Of a stretch of 64,000 bases of DNA, positions 1 to 8,733 are shown piece after piece. The notes under the pieces are model-generated. The model saw only the letters and a program-made list of their open reading frames with translations, had not been told where the DNA came from and made no database searches. Each line of letters opens with the position of its first letter. Positions within the stretch are counted from its first letter, which is position 1. Position numbers and translations under genes: made by a program. Source of the stretch: Sphingomonas populi (lineage in GTDB: Bacteria > Pseudomonadota > Alphaproteobacteria > Sphingomonadales > Sphingomonadaceae); NCBI RefSeq assembly GCF_004208535.1, contig NZ_SGIS01000017.1, positions 1 through 64,000 on the forward strand. Direction: 5' to 3'.

Positions 1-80
1 GACGCCTCGCCCTCAATTTGCTCCAGCACGACACCCGAAAACTCTCCATCCGCAGAAAATTTAAACACGCCGGATGGCAC
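1..80 (-). CDS. possible partial CDS running off the left edge
   Basis: The minus strand is open from about position 140 to the edge and reads like protein near the edge (VPSGVFKFSADGEFSGVVLE). A GTG at 80 could be its start, although no good ribosome binding site sits in front of it. The stretch is less GC-rich than its surroundings. I do not recognise the family, and the rest of the gene is outside the window. It could also be chance open frame in the ahpC upstream region. Confidence 0.25.
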   Translation of the reverse strand, partial: MPSGVFKFSADGEFSGVVLEQIEGEA

Positions 81-197
81 GACGACTATCTCTCTTCTCT
101 CCTCGCTCAAATGCGATAGCCCTGCTTTCAGGGAGGGGAGTGGTTGCGCTCGCGGAGCGGTGGCCTTTCGCTTGCAAAATCACTCAATATCTTTGCA

Positions 198-222
198 CTG
201 ATCGCTTTACTCGATCGATCAG
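198..222. promoter_or_regulatory. inverted repeat upstream of ahpC, candidate OxyR site
   Basis: CTGATCG (198-204) and CGATCAG (216-222) form a perfect 7-bp inverted repeat with an 11-nt spacer, ending 74 nt before the ahpC start. The dyad and spacing fit a LysR-type operator, and an OxyR gene lies 3 kb downstream. OxyR binding is inference; no classical ATAG/CTAT pattern was found. Confidence 0.35.
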
Positions 223-296
223 AACGAACTTCCCAATTTCCCGTGGGCGCGTGGTTGGCCTATATCGGTCTCGTCCACTGCAAAGGAGAATATTGC

Positions 297-860
297 ATGT
301 CGATCATCGGAAAGACGATCAAACCGTTCACCGCGACCGCGTACAAGGAAGGCAAGTTCGTCGACGTCACCGATGCCGACGTGAAGGGCAAGTGGTCGGT
401 CTTCTTTTTCTACCCCGCAGACTTCACCTTCGTCTGCCCGACGGAACTCGAAGATCTCGCCGACATCTACCCGACGCTCCAGAAGATGGATGTCGAAGTG
501 TATTCGGTTTCGACCGACACGCACTTCAGCCATAAGGCCTGGCACGACACCTCGCCCGCGATCGGCAAGATCAACTATTACATGCTGGGCGACCAGAATC
601 ATGTGATCTCGAACAATTTCGACATCCTGCGTGAAGGCGTCGGCCTTGCCGACCGCGGCACCTTCGTCGCCGATCCCGATGGCGTCGTTCAGCTCGTCGA
701 GATCACGCCCGAGGGTGTGGGCCGTAACGCTGCCGAACTGCTGCGCAAGATCAAGGCTGCTCAGTACTGGGCTTCGCATCCCGGCGAAGTGTGCCCGGCG
801 AAGTGGGAAGAGGGCGAAGAGACGCTCGCTCCCTCGTTCGATCTGGTCGGCAAGATCTAA
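297..860 (+). CDS. ahpC: alkyl hydroperoxide reductase subunit C (peroxiredoxin)
   Basis: This 187-residue typical 2-Cys peroxiredoxin reduces hydrogen peroxide and organic peroxides in the cytoplasm and is recycled by AhpF, encoded just downstream. The peroxidatic cysteine is Cys47 in FVCPTE and the resolving cysteine is Cys166 in EVCPAKW, the same positions as in enteric AhpC. The length matches the family. The ATG at 297 is chosen because AAAGGAGA stands at 282-289 and translation from there begins [11 protein letters not shown], the usual AhpC N-terminus; upstream in-frame starts have no support. A strong hairpin terminator follows the gene, so ahpF may be expressed at a lower level or from its own promoter. 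Confidence 0.97.
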   Translation: MSIIGKTIKPFTATAYKEGKFVDVTDADVKGKWSVFFFYPADFTFVCPTELEDLADIYPTLQKMDVEVYSVSTDTHFSHKAWHDTSPAIGKINYYMLGDQNHVISNNFDILREGVGLADRGTFVADPDGVVQLVEITPEGVGRNAAELLRKIKAAQYWASHPGEVCPAKWEEGEETLAPSFDLVGKI

Positions 861-885
861 CCAAAGCCCCCTGGGGTCGCCGTGT

Positions 886-926
886 GGCCCGGGGTGGACT
901 GCCGTCCGCCCCGGGCCATTTTGCTT
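886..926 (+). terminator. Rho-independent terminator after ahpC
   Basis: GGCCCGGGG (886-894) pairs with CCCCGGGCC (909-917), and an inner GGAC/GTCC pair extends the stem. The T-rich run ATTTTGCTTT follows. The position 26 nt after the ahpC stop suggests it ends or attenuates ahpC transcripts before ahpF. Confidence 0.75.
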
Positions 927-950
927 TAAGTAGGACCGCCACCGCATATC

Positions 951-1007
951 CGTTCGTCCCGAGCGCAGTCGAGGGACGATGTCCCTCGACTGCGCTCGGG
1001 ACGAACG
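951..1007. repeat. sphingomonad REP-like inverted repeat, perfect copy
   Basis: Two perfectly complementary 27-nt arms (951-977 and 981-1007) are separated by 3 nt. The arms carry the core CGTTCGTCCCGAGCG-AGTCGAGGGAC. Related copies lie at 42506-42580, 53315-53383 and 55449-55530, with degenerate ones near 23370 and 49587. Here it sits between ahpC and ahpF, 35 nt before the ahpF start, where it can fold into a strong hairpin. Confidence 0.85.
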
Positions 1008-1042
1008 GGGTAGCGGGGCTCATTCAACAAGGAATTTCACCC

Positions 1043-2635
1043 ATGCTTGATGCCAATGTGACCCAGCAGCTCAAGACCTATCTGGTCAACATCACGCAGC
1101 CGATCGAACTGGTCGCGTCGCTCGACGACTCGCCCAAGTCGAAGGAGATGGGTGCGCTGCTGACCGATATCGCCGCGCTTTCCGACAAGATCGCCGTCGT
1201 CGACGGCGTCGATGCGCGCAAGCCGAGCTTCATGATCCGCCGCGTCGGCACCGATATCGGCGTGCGCTTCGCCGGTCTGCCGATGGGGCATGAGTTCACC
1301 AGCCTGGTGCTGGCGCTGCTTCAGGTCGGCGGGCATCCGTCCAAGGCGGCGGCTGACCTGATCGAGCAGGTCAAGAACCTCGACGGCGACTTCACCTTCG
1401 AAACCTATTTCTCGCTGACCTGCCAGAACTGCCCCGATGTGGTGCAGGCGCTCAACCTGATGGCGGTGCTCAACCCGCGCATCAAGCACACCGCGATCGA
1501 TGGCGCCTTGTTCAAGGCGGAAGTCGAAGAGCGCAAGGTCATGGCGGTGCCGACCGTGTTCCTGAACGGCGAACCGTTCGCAAGCGGGCGGATGGAGCTG
1601 GAGCAGATCGTCGCCAAGATCGACACCGCCGCCGAAGGCCGCGCCGCCGCGAAGATCAAGACCAAGGCGCCGTTCGACGTACTGATCGTCGGCGGTGGCC
1701 CCGCCGGTGCGGCGGCTGCGATCTACACCGCGCGCAAGGGCATCCGCACCGGCGTCGTCGCCGAGCGTTTCGGCGGGCAGGTGCTCGACACGATGGGAAT
1801 CGAGAATTTCGCCTCGGTGCCGCACACCGAAGGCCCCAAGTTCGCGGCCGACCTCGAACGCCATGTTCGCGACTATGACGTCGATATCATGAACCTCCAG
1901 CGCGCCGAGAAGGTGATCCCCGCGAGCGAAGCCGGTGGTCTGCATGAGGTGCAGCTTGCCAATGGTGCGAGCCTCAAGACGCGGACGCTGATCCTTTCGA
2001 CCGGCGCGCGCTGGCGGCAGATGAACGTGCCCGGCGAGGACACGTACAAGAACAAGGGCGTGGCGTACTGCCCGCATTGCGACGGCCCGCTGTTCAAGGG
2101 CAAGCGCGTCGCGGTGATCGGCGGCGGCAATTCGGGCGTCGAAGCGGCGATCGATCTCGCCGGGATCGTCGCGCATGTCACCTTGATCGAGTTCGATACC
2201 GATCTGCGCGCCGATGCGGTGCTCCAGCGCAAGCTCGCCAGCCTGCCCAACGTCAAGATCATCACGTCGGCGCTGACCACCGAAGTGATTGGCGATGGCG
2301 AGAAGGTGTCGGGGCTGGTCTACAAGGACCGCAACCACGACACGCTTCATGAGATCGAACTGGAGGGCATCTTCGTCCAGATCGGGCTGGTGCCGAACAC
2401 CGAGTTCCTGCGCGACACGATTGCCCTCAGCCCGCGTGGCGAGATCGAGATCGATCATCGCGGCGAAACCTCGCGCCCCGGCATCTTCGCTGCGGGGGAC
2501 GCGACGACCGTGCCGTACAAGCAGATCGTGATCGCGGCGGGTGATGGCGCGAAGGCGGCTCTGTCCGCGTTCGATTACCTGATCCGCAATGAGCCAGTCG
2601 ATGCGGCGGAGCAGGAACTGGTCGCGGCGGAGTAA
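1043..2635 (+). CDS. ahpF: alkyl hydroperoxide reductase subunit F
   Basis: AhpF is the FAD- and NADH-dependent disulfide reductase that recycles AhpC. The 530-residue protein has the N-terminal double-thioredoxin-fold domain with Cys127 and Cys130 (TCQNCPD). A thioredoxin-reductase-like part follows: an FAD site ([17 protein letters not shown], about residue 215), an NAD site ([12 protein letters not shown]) and the redox pair Cys343/Cys346 (CPHCDGPL). The ATG at 1043 is preceded by AAGGAA and gives the normal family length; in-frame extension upstream would read through the terminator and the repeat, so it is rejected. The ahpC partner lies 182 nt upstream. Confidence 0.96.
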   Translation: MLDANVTQQLKTYLVNITQPIELVASLDDSPKSKEMGALLTDIAALSDKIAVVDGVDARKPSFMIRRVGTDIGVRFAGLPMGHEFTSLVLALLQVGGHPSKAAADLIEQVKNLDGDFTFETYFSLTCQNCPDVVQALNLMAVLNPRIKHTAIDGALFKAEVEERKVMAVPTVFLNGEPFASGRMELEQIVAKIDTAAEGRAAAKIKTKAPFDVLIVGGGPAGAAAAIYTARKGIRTGVVAERFGGQVLDTMGIENFASVPHTEGPKFAADLERHVRDYDVDIMNLQRAEKVIPASEAGGLHEVQLANGASLKTRTLILSTGARWRQMNVPGEDTYKNKGVAYCPHCDGPLFKGKRVAVIGGGNSGVEAAIDLAGIVAHVTLIEFDTDLRADAVLQRKLASLPNVKIITSALTTEVIGDGEKVSGLVYKDRNHDTLHEIELEGIFVQIGLVPNTEFLRDTIALSPRGEIEIDHRGETSRPGIFAAGDATTVPYKQIVIAAGDGAKAALSAFDYLIRNEPVDAAEQELVAAE

Positions 2636-2650
2636 TCTGCCCCTTTTTCC

Positions 2651-2720
2651 CTGCGTAAGCGGGGGTCCAGAGCCACACGCGCTGCGTTCGTGGCCCTGGA
2701 CTCCCGCTTTCGCGGGAGAA
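2651..2720. repeat. intergenic inverted repeat, second family
   Basis: The segment between ahpF and the deaminase gene has imperfectly complementary halves. The left part is GCGTAAGCGGGGGTCCAGAG and the right part ends GGCCCTGGACTCCCGCTTTC, followed by GCGGGAG. It differs from the TTCGTCCCGAGC family and resembles a common intergenic hairpin repeat of GC-rich alphaproteobacteria. Confidence 0.5.
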
Positions 2721-2844
2721 CGGTTTGGTCGCCCGGACACCCTGCGGGCTTTTCTCGAACCCGCCATCGCCAAAACGGTGATGGACAGCACGCGGCGGCC
2801 ATGAGCACTCCAGACTGGGCATCTCGCTCACTCCGGGGGGACAC

Positions 2845-3969
2845 ATGATCGACAGACGCGCCGCGATGTGCGGGGGCCTTGGCGTTTCGGCATTGGCGAT
2901 GCTGCCCGGCTGGGCATCGGCCGCTCCGCGTCCGACCCCCGACGCAAAAGCCGATATCACCCGCTTCATCGCCGCGATGCCCAAGGCGGAATATCATGTT
3001 CATCTCGAAGGCACGCTCGAAGCCGAGATGAAATTCGCGCTCGCTGCGCGCAATGGCCTCAAGCTGCCGTTCGCCGATGTGGCGGCGATGAAGCGAAGCT
3101 ATATCTACCACGACCTGCCGAGCTTCCTCGCGATCTATTATGACGGCATGAAAGTGCTGCTGACCGAGCAGGATTTCTACGATCTCGCGTATGCCTATCT
3201 CGCCAAGGCCGCGTCGCAGACCGTGTTGTATACCGAGATGTTCTTCGATCCACAGGAGCATCTGAAACGCGGTGTGCCGATGGCGGCGGTGATCGGCGGC
3301 ATTACGCGCGCGCGGGTCGATGCCGAACGCGCGCTCGGCATCCAATCGCAACTGATCCTGTGTTTCGTCCGCGATTCGTCGGCGGAGAGCGCGATGGCCG
3401 CGCTCGACGCCGCGCTGCCGCTGAAACAGTATCTGGTCGGCGTCGGCCTCGATTCGGACGAAAAGGGTAATCCACCGGAGAAGTTCGCCGCGCATTTCGC
3501 CAAGGCGCGCGCGGCCGGGTTGAAAGTGACCGCGCATTGCGATGTCGATCAGGACGACACGCTGGCGCACCTGCGCACCGCGATCGTCGATCTGAAGGTC
3601 GATCGAATCGATCATGGCGGCAACATCCTGCAATCGCCGGAACTGGTCGCGCTGGCGAAGCAGCGGAACCTGTACTTCACCGTCTGCCCGACCTTTTCCG
3701 GGACGCTGCGCACATCGACGCCGCCGGTGGACGTGCTGCGCGGTATGATCGACGCCGGACTGAACGTGACGGTGAGTTCGGACGACCCGGCGTATATGGG
3801 GAGCGAGTATCTCAACACCGTGCTGGTCCGCGCCCAGACCCGCAGCGCGTTGACGCGCGCGGAGTTGATCGGTCTCGAACGCAACGCCTTCAACGCGGCG
3901 TGGCTGCCGGCGAACCGCAAGGCGGCGTATCTGGCCAAGCTCGACGCTTTCGCGCGAGCATGGAGTTGA
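2845..3969 (+). CDS. exported adenosine deaminase-family hydrolase
   Basis: A 374-residue metal-dependent deaminase of the adenosine/AMP deaminase family. Seen motifs are the metal ligands HVHLEGT (His51, His53), HCDVDQ (His231), RIDHGGN and the catalytic SSDDPAYMG (Asp313-Asp314). The N-terminus MIDRRAAMCGGLGVSALAML, then an ASA-A cleavage-like site, looks like a signal peptide with a twin arginine, so the enzyme probably acts in the periplasm on nucleosides. Cytosolic Add proteins lack such a leader. Substrate (adenosine, adenine or another aminopurine) cannot be told from the sequence. It lies between ahpF and oxyR, but nothing ties it functionally to peroxide defence. Confidence 0.85.
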   Translation: MIDRRAAMCGGLGVSALAMLPGWASAAPRPTPDAKADITRFIAAMPKAEYHVHLEGTLEAEMKFALAARNGLKLPFADVAAMKRSYIYHDLPSFLAIYYDGMKVLLTEQDFYDLAYAYLAKAASQTVLYTEMFFDPQEHLKRGVPMAAVIGGITRARVDAERALGIQSQLILCFVRDSSAESAMAALDAALPLKQYLVGVGLDSDEKGNPPEKFAAHFAKARAAGLKVTAHCDVDQDDTLAHLRTAIVDLKVDRIDHGGNILQSPELVALAKQRNLYFTVCPTFSGTLRTSTPPVDVLRGMIDAGLNVTVSSDDPAYMGSEYLNTVLVRAQTRSALTRAELIGLERNAFNAAWLPANRKAAYLAKLDAFARAWS

Positions 3970-4087
3970 ACCGGCGCCGTCCCGCCGCACGCGACTGAAA
4001 TCGACGGGATCGGCTTGACCTGGCGGTTCGGCTGGTATTGATCGCCGTTACCGCTCAACGCACCCATGTTGATCGACGGAGACGATT

Positions 4088-4990
4088 TTGGCCGCCACCT
4101 ACCTCCCCACGCTGAAACAGCTCCAGTATCTTGTCGCGCTTCAGGACAGCGGCCATTTCGGGCGGGCGGCGGATGCGTGTTTCGTCACGCAATCGACCTT
4201 GTCGGCGGGAATTCGCGAACTGGAGACGCTGATCGGGGTGGTGCTGGTCGAGCGCACGCGGCGGGTGGTGCGCTTCACGCCGCTCGGCGACCGGATCGCC
4301 GAAAAGGCGCGGCGCGTGCTGCGCGAGGCGGAGGAACTCGGCGACATGGCGCGCGCCGCCGGGCGGCCGCTGTCGGGCGACATGCGAATGAGCGTGATCC
4401 CGACGATCGCGCCGTTCATGCTGCCGCGCATCCTGCCCCGGCTGCGGCGCGATTATCCAGAACTGCGATTGTTCCTGCGCGAAGAGGCGAGCGCCCCGGC
4501 GTGCGAGGGGCTGAACCACGGCCGCACCGATTGCGTGCTGCTCGCGCTGCCCTATGCGTGCGGTGAGGTCTCGTCGCAGGTACTGTTCGAGGACCGGCTG
4601 TTCCTTGCCGGCCCCGAAGCCGAGATCGGCGCGGGCGGCGTCAGCGTCGGCGCCGAGGCGATCGACGAGACGCGGCTGCTCCTGCTGGAGGACGGGCATT
4701 GCCTCAAGGACCATGCGCTCGCCGCGTGCAACCGGCCCGAACTGCGCGCCGAAGCGACGATGCTCGGCACGTCGCTGCATACGATCGTGCAGATGGTCGA
4801 CAATGGGCTGGGCGTGACGATGCTGCCGGAAATGGCGCTCAACGCCGGGATTCTCGACCATACCAGCCTCGTCGCACGACCGCTGTCGGCGGCCAATCCG
4901 TCGCGCAAGATCGCCTTGGTGTGGCGGCGTGCATCCCCGCGCGAGAAGGATTTCCAGTTGCTCGCCGACGCGCTGACCGAGGCGCAATGA
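4088..4990 (+). CDS. oxyR: OxyR, peroxide-sensing LysR-type regulator
   Basis: A 300-residue LysR-type regulator with an N-terminal winged HTH (residues 7-66). Its redox motif EDGHCLKDHALAAC places Cys205 and Cys214 nine residues apart, the spacing of the E. coli OxyR pair Cys199/Cys208 that forms a disulfide on oxidation by H2O2. This identifies it as OxyR rather than a generic LysR protein. No ATG fits; TTG at 4088 is the best start, preceded by GGAGACG and giving MAATYLPTLKQLQYL. It lies downstream of ahpC and ahpF on the same strand, its expected targets. Confidence 0.92.
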   Translation: MAATYLPTLKQLQYLVALQDSGHFGRAADACFVTQSTLSAGIRELETLIGVVLVERTRRVVRFTPLGDRIAEKARRVLREAEELGDMARAAGRPLSGDMRMSVIPTIAPFMLPRILPRLRRDYPELRLFLREEASAPACEGLNHGRTDCVLLALPYACGEVSSQVLFEDRLFLAGPEAEIGAGGVSVGAEAIDETRLLLLEDGHCLKDHALAACNRPELRAEATMLGTSLHTIVQMVDNGLGVTMLPEMALNAGILDHTSLVARPLSAANPSRKIALVWRRASPREKDFQLLADALTEAQ

Positions 4991-5075
4991 TGACGCGGAC
5001 GAAACCATTTCGGCTCTGATCCGTATTTCCCAGGAGCGCCCTCACCGGCGCCGCCCGTAATCCTTGGAGAAACCG

Positions 5076-5741
5076 ATGATCCGCACCACCCAAATCTCTC
5101 TCGCCGCGATCGGCGCGCTGATGATCGCGAGCGCCGGCACCGCCCAGACCACCGCGCCTGCCCCCCCCGCGACTCCCGCCGCGCCGGGCGCCGCCGCTCC
5201 CGCCGCGCAAGGCACGACCGCAACGCCACCGGCAGCAAATGCCGCCGCCGCCCCCAACCCGACCGTCGGCGGCGCCGCGATGGACGCGACCAAGCCGATC
5301 CCGGTCAACGCCGCCGCCGCGCCCAACCTGTCGACGCTGGTGAAGGCGGTGACGGCCGCCGGCCTCGGCGCCACGCTCTCCGGCCCCGGCCCGTTCACGG
5401 TGTTCGCGCCGACCGACGACGCGTTCGCGCGGCTCGCGCCCGGCACGGTCGACACCTTGCTCAAGCCCGCCAACAAGGCGACGCTGACCAAGGTGCTGAC
5501 CTATCACGTCGTCCCCGGCAAGATCACGATCGCGCAGCTTCAGGCGCAGGCCACCGCCGCTGGCGGCAGCACCACGCTGACCACGGTCGAGGGTGAGCCG
5601 CTCAAGGTGACGGTCAATAACAACGTCATCGAACTGTCCGACGTCAACGGTAACAAGAGCTATATCTCGACCGGCGACGTGATGCAGTCGAACGGCGTGG
5701 TGCATGTCGTCAACGGCGTGCTGCTGCCGAAGCTGGGGTAA
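5076..5741 (+). CDS. secreted fasciclin (FAS1) domain protein
   Basis: A 221-residue exported protein. Residues 1-24 form a signal peptide (IGALMIASAGTAQ), then a long Ala/Pro/Thr-rich linker to about residue 80, then one FAS1 domain (NLSTLVKAVTAAGLGATL, GPFTVFAPTDDAFARL, LTYHVVPGKI, NGVVHVVNGVLLP). FAS1 domains mediate adhesion or matrix interactions, but the partner here is unknown. The start is ATG 5076 after TTGGAGA; a TTG at 5064 in the same frame would add four residues and bury the ribosome binding site. The gene converges on moaE with a 15-nt gap. Confidence 0.85.
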   Translation: MIRTTQISLAAIGALMIASAGTAQTTAPAPPATPAAPGAAAPAAQGTTATPPAANAAAAPNPTVGGAAMDATKPIPVNAAAAPNLSTLVKAVTAAGLGATLSGPGPFTVFAPTDDAFARLAPGTVDTLLKPANKATLTKVLTYHVVPGKITIAQLQAQATAAGGSTTLTTVEGEPLKVTVNNNVIELSDVNGNKSYISTGDVMQSNGVVHVVNGVLLPKLG

Positions 5742-5756
5742 CAGCGCGAACGGCGT

Positions 5757-6203
5757 TTATAGAGCGTCGTTCCACCGCGCGGCGGCGACATCGTCGCTGC
5801 CGCGTGGCTCTACCCAGCGTTCGGTGCCGGCGAGCGTTTCCTTTTTCCAGAACGGCGCCTCGGTCTTGAGGCGGTCGATCAGGAAGGCGCAGGCCTCCAG
5901 CGCGGCGGCGCGGTGGCGGGCGGCGGTGGCGACGAACACCACCGTCTCGCCGGGCACCATCCGCCCGACGCGGTGGGTGATCCGCGCCGCCGTCAGGTCC
6001 CAGCGCGCCACCGCCGCCTCGGCGAGCGCGACCAGTGCCGCTTCGGTCGCGCCGGGATAATGTTCGAGTGTCAGTGCCTCGACGCCATCGTCGGCGCGGA
6101 CGAGGCCGGCGAAGGTCGCGATCCCCCCTGCCCCGCCCACCGCGATGGCGGCATATTCGGCGCCGATGTCGATCGGCGCGGGATCGACCGCGACGGCGAT
6201 CAT
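5757..6203 (-). CDS. moaE: molybdopterin synthase catalytic subunit MoaE
   Basis: MoaE is the large subunit of molybdopterin synthase, which transfers sulfur from the MoaD thiocarboxylate to precursor Z (cPMP) in molybdenum cofactor synthesis. The 148-residue product shows GIATFAGLVRADD, LEHYPGATEAAL, ITHRVGRMVPGE and the active-site region LKTEAPFWKKE with the conserved lysines. Its ATG (6203-6201) overlaps the moaD stop in an ATGA junction, so the two subunits are translationally coupled. It is the last gene of pgsA-moaD-moaE. No other molybdenum cofactor genes lie in the window. Confidence 0.93.
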   Translation of the reverse strand: MIAVAVDPAPIDIGAEYAAIAVGGAGGIATFAGLVRADDGVEALTLEHYPGATEAALVALAEAAVARWDLTAARITHRVGRMVPGETVVFVATAARHRAAALEACAFLIDRLKTEAPFWKKETLAGTERWVEPRGSDDVAAARWNDAL

Positions 6204-6457
6204 CCGCCCGTCACCGGCGGGAAGATCGCGACTTCGCGGGGACGGCCGAGCGGCGCGTCGAGCGGCACGAAGGTCTGGTCGACCGCCGCGCGCAGCCGCG
6301 CCGGATCGGCGAACGCTTCGGCGTGGCCGGGGCTGCGGCCGGCGAGCCATGCGACCAGATCACCGACGCTCGTAAGGCCAGCGGGCAGATCGAGCGTCTC
6401 GGCGCCCGTGCCGATCTTCTCCCGCACCCACGCGAAATAGAGGATTTCGGTCGCCAT
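6200..6457 (-). CDS. moaD: molybdopterin synthase sulfur carrier subunit MoaD
   Basis: An 85-residue ubiquitin-like sulfur carrier. The key evidence is the C-terminal Gly-Gly (IFPPVTGG), which is adenylated and converted to a thiocarboxylate, together with the N-terminal MATEILYFAWVREKIG and the FVPLD segment typical of MoaD. The start codon shares one base with the pgsA stop (TGATG) and the stop overlaps the moaE start (ATGA), so the three genes form one tightly coupled minus-strand operon. Confidence 0.92.
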   Translation of the reverse strand: MATEILYFAWVREKIGTGAETLDLPAGLTSVGDLVAWLAGRSPGHAEAFADPARLRAAVDQTFVPLDAPLGRPREVAIFPPVTGG

Positions 6458-7008
6458 CAGTCCATGTGCTTCAGGCCGACGCGGAGATAATCCCAGCCGG
6501 TGAGGAGCGTGAGCGCCGCCGCGCCCCACAAGGCGATCAGGCTGATCGTTTGCAGCCACGGCCACCCCGGCAGCGCTCCGGCCAAAATCAGCCCGCCGAG
6601 CGAGACGAGTTGCAGCGTCGTCTTCCACTTCGCCAGCCGCGACACCGGCACCGACACCTGCAATTGCGCGAGAAATTCGCGCAGGCCCGACACCGCGATC
6701 TCGCGCAGCAGGATGATGAGCCCGGCGATCAGGTTCCAGCCGGCGATATCGTGATTGGCAACGAGCAGCAGCACCACCGACGCGACCATGATCTTGTCGG
6801 CGATCGGATCGAGGAAGATGCCGAGCTTCGACACCGTCCCCTGCGCGCGCGCCAGATAGCCGTCGAAATAATCGGTGATGCCCATCAGGCAGTAGAGCGC
6901 GAAGCCGATCGCGTACCCGGGCGCCCAGGCCGGCCACCACAAGGCCCAGACGAGCAAGGGCACCGCGACGATTCGCGACAAAGTGAGCAGGTTGGGCAGG
7001 GTCAGCAT
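6457..7008 (-). CDS. pgsA: CDP-diacylglycerol-glycerol-3-phosphate 3-phosphatidyltransferase
   Basis: PgsA makes phosphatidylglycerol phosphate at the inner membrane, the committed step to phosphatidylglycerol and cardiolipin. The 183-residue protein has the CDP-alcohol phosphotransferase signature D-G-x2-A-R-x8-G-x3-D-x3-D, seen as DGYLARAQ through FLDPIADK, and about five hydrophobic segments. ATG 7008 is chosen because the protein then starts MLTLPNLLTLSRIV, the standard PgsA N-terminus; an upstream in-frame extension is arginine-rich and unlikely. It leads the moaD-moaE operon, a pairing I recall from other alphaproteobacteria. Confidence 0.93.
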   Translation of the reverse strand: MLTLPNLLTLSRIVAVPLLVWALWWPAWAPGYAIGFALYCLMGITDYFDGYLARAQGTVSKLGIFLDPIADKIMVASVVLLLVANHDIAGWNLIAGLIILLREIAVSGLREFLAQLQVSVPVSRLAKWKTTLQLVSLGGLILAGALPGWPWLQTISLIALWGAAALTLLTGWDYLRVGLKHMD

Positions 7009-7132
7009 CGGCTCCGCTCTACCCCCACGCCCGCGCCAGCGGAAGCCGTGCATGACAAGTAGGTTGCCGCTCCCTTGTGGCGTCGTCTATGCGTTGCCAT
7101 CTTTTCGCCATCCACAGACCACGGACCTTAAC

Positions 7133-8422
7133 ATGCTTAACGCGCTCGGCTTGCTGAAAGAGCGCCGGTTCCTGCCGCTTTTCACGACGCAGTTTTTGGG
7201 AGCCTTCAACGACAATCTGTTCAAGACGGCGATGGTATTGTTCGCCACCTATCAGATTTTCCACCATCCCGCCGGCGAGCAGAATTTCAACGCGCTCGCC
7301 ACCGCGATCGGAATCATTCCGTTCTTCCTGCTCTCCGCGCTGTCCGGGCAGTTGGCGGACACCCACGACAAGGCGCGGATCATCCGCATCGTCAAGACCG
7401 CCGAGGTCGGCATCATGCTGCTCGGCGCGGGCGGATTGCTGGTGGCGAGTTCGGGGCTGACGACGCTCGGCCTGGTCATGATGCTGTCGGCGGTGTTGTG
7501 TCTGGGGGTGCATTCGGCGTTCTTCGGGCCGATCAAATATGCGATCCTGCCGCAGCATCTCGAAGATCATGAGGTGCTCGGCGGCACCGGGCTGGTCGAA
7601 GCGGCGACCTATCTGGCGATTTTGATGGGGACGGTCGCGGCCGGGCTGCTGTCGGTGCGCGGCACCGCGATCACGGTGATGGTGGTGGCCGCGATCGGCT
7701 GGCTGATGGCGCTGCTGGTGCCGCCGGCGCCGCGAATGGGGCCGAAACTCACGGTCAATTTCAACCCGCTCACCTCATCGTGGCGGCTCATCAACGCGAC
7801 GATGCACATTCCCCGGCTGTTCTTGGCGATCTGCGCGATCAGCTTCTTCTGGACGATGGGCGCGGTGCTCATCATCATCTTCCCGCCGCTGGTGAAGAAC
7901 GTGCTGACCGCCGACAAGCACGTCTCGACCTTCGTGATCGCGTTGTTCTCGATCGGCGTCGCGGTCGGCTCGGTGGCGATCAACGCGATGCTGGGCGGCA
8001 AGACCTCGGCCAAGTTCGCGCCGTTCTGCGTGCTGGCGATGGGCGCGTGCATCGTCGTCTTCTCGCTGCTGACGCGCACCTTCCCGCATGCGCCGGCGGG
8101 GACGCTGTACGACCTGACGACCTTTCTGGAGATCCCGCACGGCGTGCTGATCGTCGTCGTGCTGATGGCGGTGGCGGTGACCGGCGGCATGTTCGTGGTG
8201 CCGCTCTACGCATTCCTGACGACCACCGTGACCAAGGACCAGACCGCGCGCACGGTGGCGGCGAACAATGTCGTCAATTCGGGCGCGATGGTGATCGGCG
8301 CGGTGTTCGTGCAGGGCCTGGCATCGGCGGGGATCACGCCCGAGAACATGCTGTTCGTGGTGGCGGCGATGTCGCCGATCTCGGCGTGGCTCGCGCAGAA
8401 GCTGCATCTGGCGTGCGATTGA
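7133..8422 (+). CDS. MFS lysophospholipid transporter, LplT-like
   Basis: A 429-residue major facilitator protein with about twelve membrane segments. The N-terminus (FLPLFTTQFLGAFNDNLFKTAMVLF) and SAFFGPIKYAILPQHL match the LplT/Aas transporter family, which flips lysophospholipids across the inner membrane for re-acylation. No acyltransferase or acyl-ACP ligase domain is fused to it and none is adjacent, so the role rests on family resemblance. Start ATG 7133 lies in front of MLNALGLLKERRFLPLF. It diverges from pgsA, which makes a phospholipid role plausible. Confidence 0.8.
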   Translation: MLNALGLLKERRFLPLFTTQFLGAFNDNLFKTAMVLFATYQIFHHPAGEQNFNALATAIGIIPFFLLSALSGQLADTHDKARIIRIVKTAEVGIMLLGAGGLLVASSGLTTLGLVMMLSAVLCLGVHSAFFGPIKYAILPQHLEDHEVLGGTGLVEAATYLAILMGTVAAGLLSVRGTAITVMVVAAIGWLMALLVPPAPRMGPKLTVNFNPLTSSWRLINATMHIPRLFLAICAISFFWTMGAVLIIIFPPLVKNVLTADKHVSTFVIALFSIGVAVGSVAINAMLGGKTSAKFAPFCVLAMGACIVVFSLLTRTFPHAPAGTLYDLTTFLEIPHGVLIVVVLMAVAVTGGMFVVPLYAFLTTTVTKDQTARTVAANNVVNSGAMVIGAVFVQGLASAGITPENMLFVVAAMSPISAWLAQKLHLACD

Positions 8423-8443
8423 GGGGAAATCCTCCCGTCTGAT

Positions 8444-8527
8444 CGTCATCCCAGTGTAACTTGGGATCTTCGTGGGGAAAGTCGTGACAAGGGCCGCGAC
8501 AGACCCCAGCTTGCGCTGGGGTGACGG
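8444..8527. repeat. intergenic repeat with CCCCAGC-GCTGGGG hairpin
   Basis: Downstream of the LplT-like gene, GTCATCCCAGTGTAACTTGG and a second half with CCCCAGCTTGCGCTGGGG plus GTGACGG form an imperfect inverted pair. Such GTCATCCC repeats are common between genes in GC-rich proteobacteria. It may also act as a transcript end for the transporter gene. Confidence 0.5.
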
Positions 8528-8565
8528 CAGGTTGAAGCGCCGTCGTCAGCGCGCTCGGCGGCGTT

Positions 8566-8733
8566 TCAAAAAATGAACGTGTAGAAGCAGATGAAGAACG
8601 CGGTGAAGCTCAGCACGAAGAGCTTGATGTCGTGGTCTTCGCTGCGATCGGTGCGGGCGGCGTGCGCCCGCGCGATCGATTGGCGGAAGGGGTGGCGCGG
8701 CGCGGGGGCCGCGTGGAGATGGCGAATCTGCAT
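8566..8733 (-). CDS. small membrane protein, 55 residues
   Basis: Reading the minus strand from ATG 8733 gives a 55-residue protein with a basic, His/Arg-rich N-terminal half and one C-terminal hydrophobic segment (LFVLSFTAFFICFYTFIF) that ends the protein. This arrangement suggests a tail-anchored inner-membrane peptide. A stop codon lies three codons upstream, so this is the only possible ATG in frame; the ribosome binding site is weak. I do not recognise a function. The composition is far from random for GC-rich DNA (a Phe/Ile/Tyr-rich segment), which supports real coding. Confidence 0.5.
   Translation of the reverse strand: MQIRHLHAAPAPRHPFRQSIARAHAARTDRSEDHDIKLFVLSFTAFFICFYTFIF

Noticed and set aside
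74..535. Plus-strand frame of 153 codons overlapping ahpC
   Set aside because: Arg-rich out-of-frame reading of the ahpC 5' region, with no ribosome binding site.
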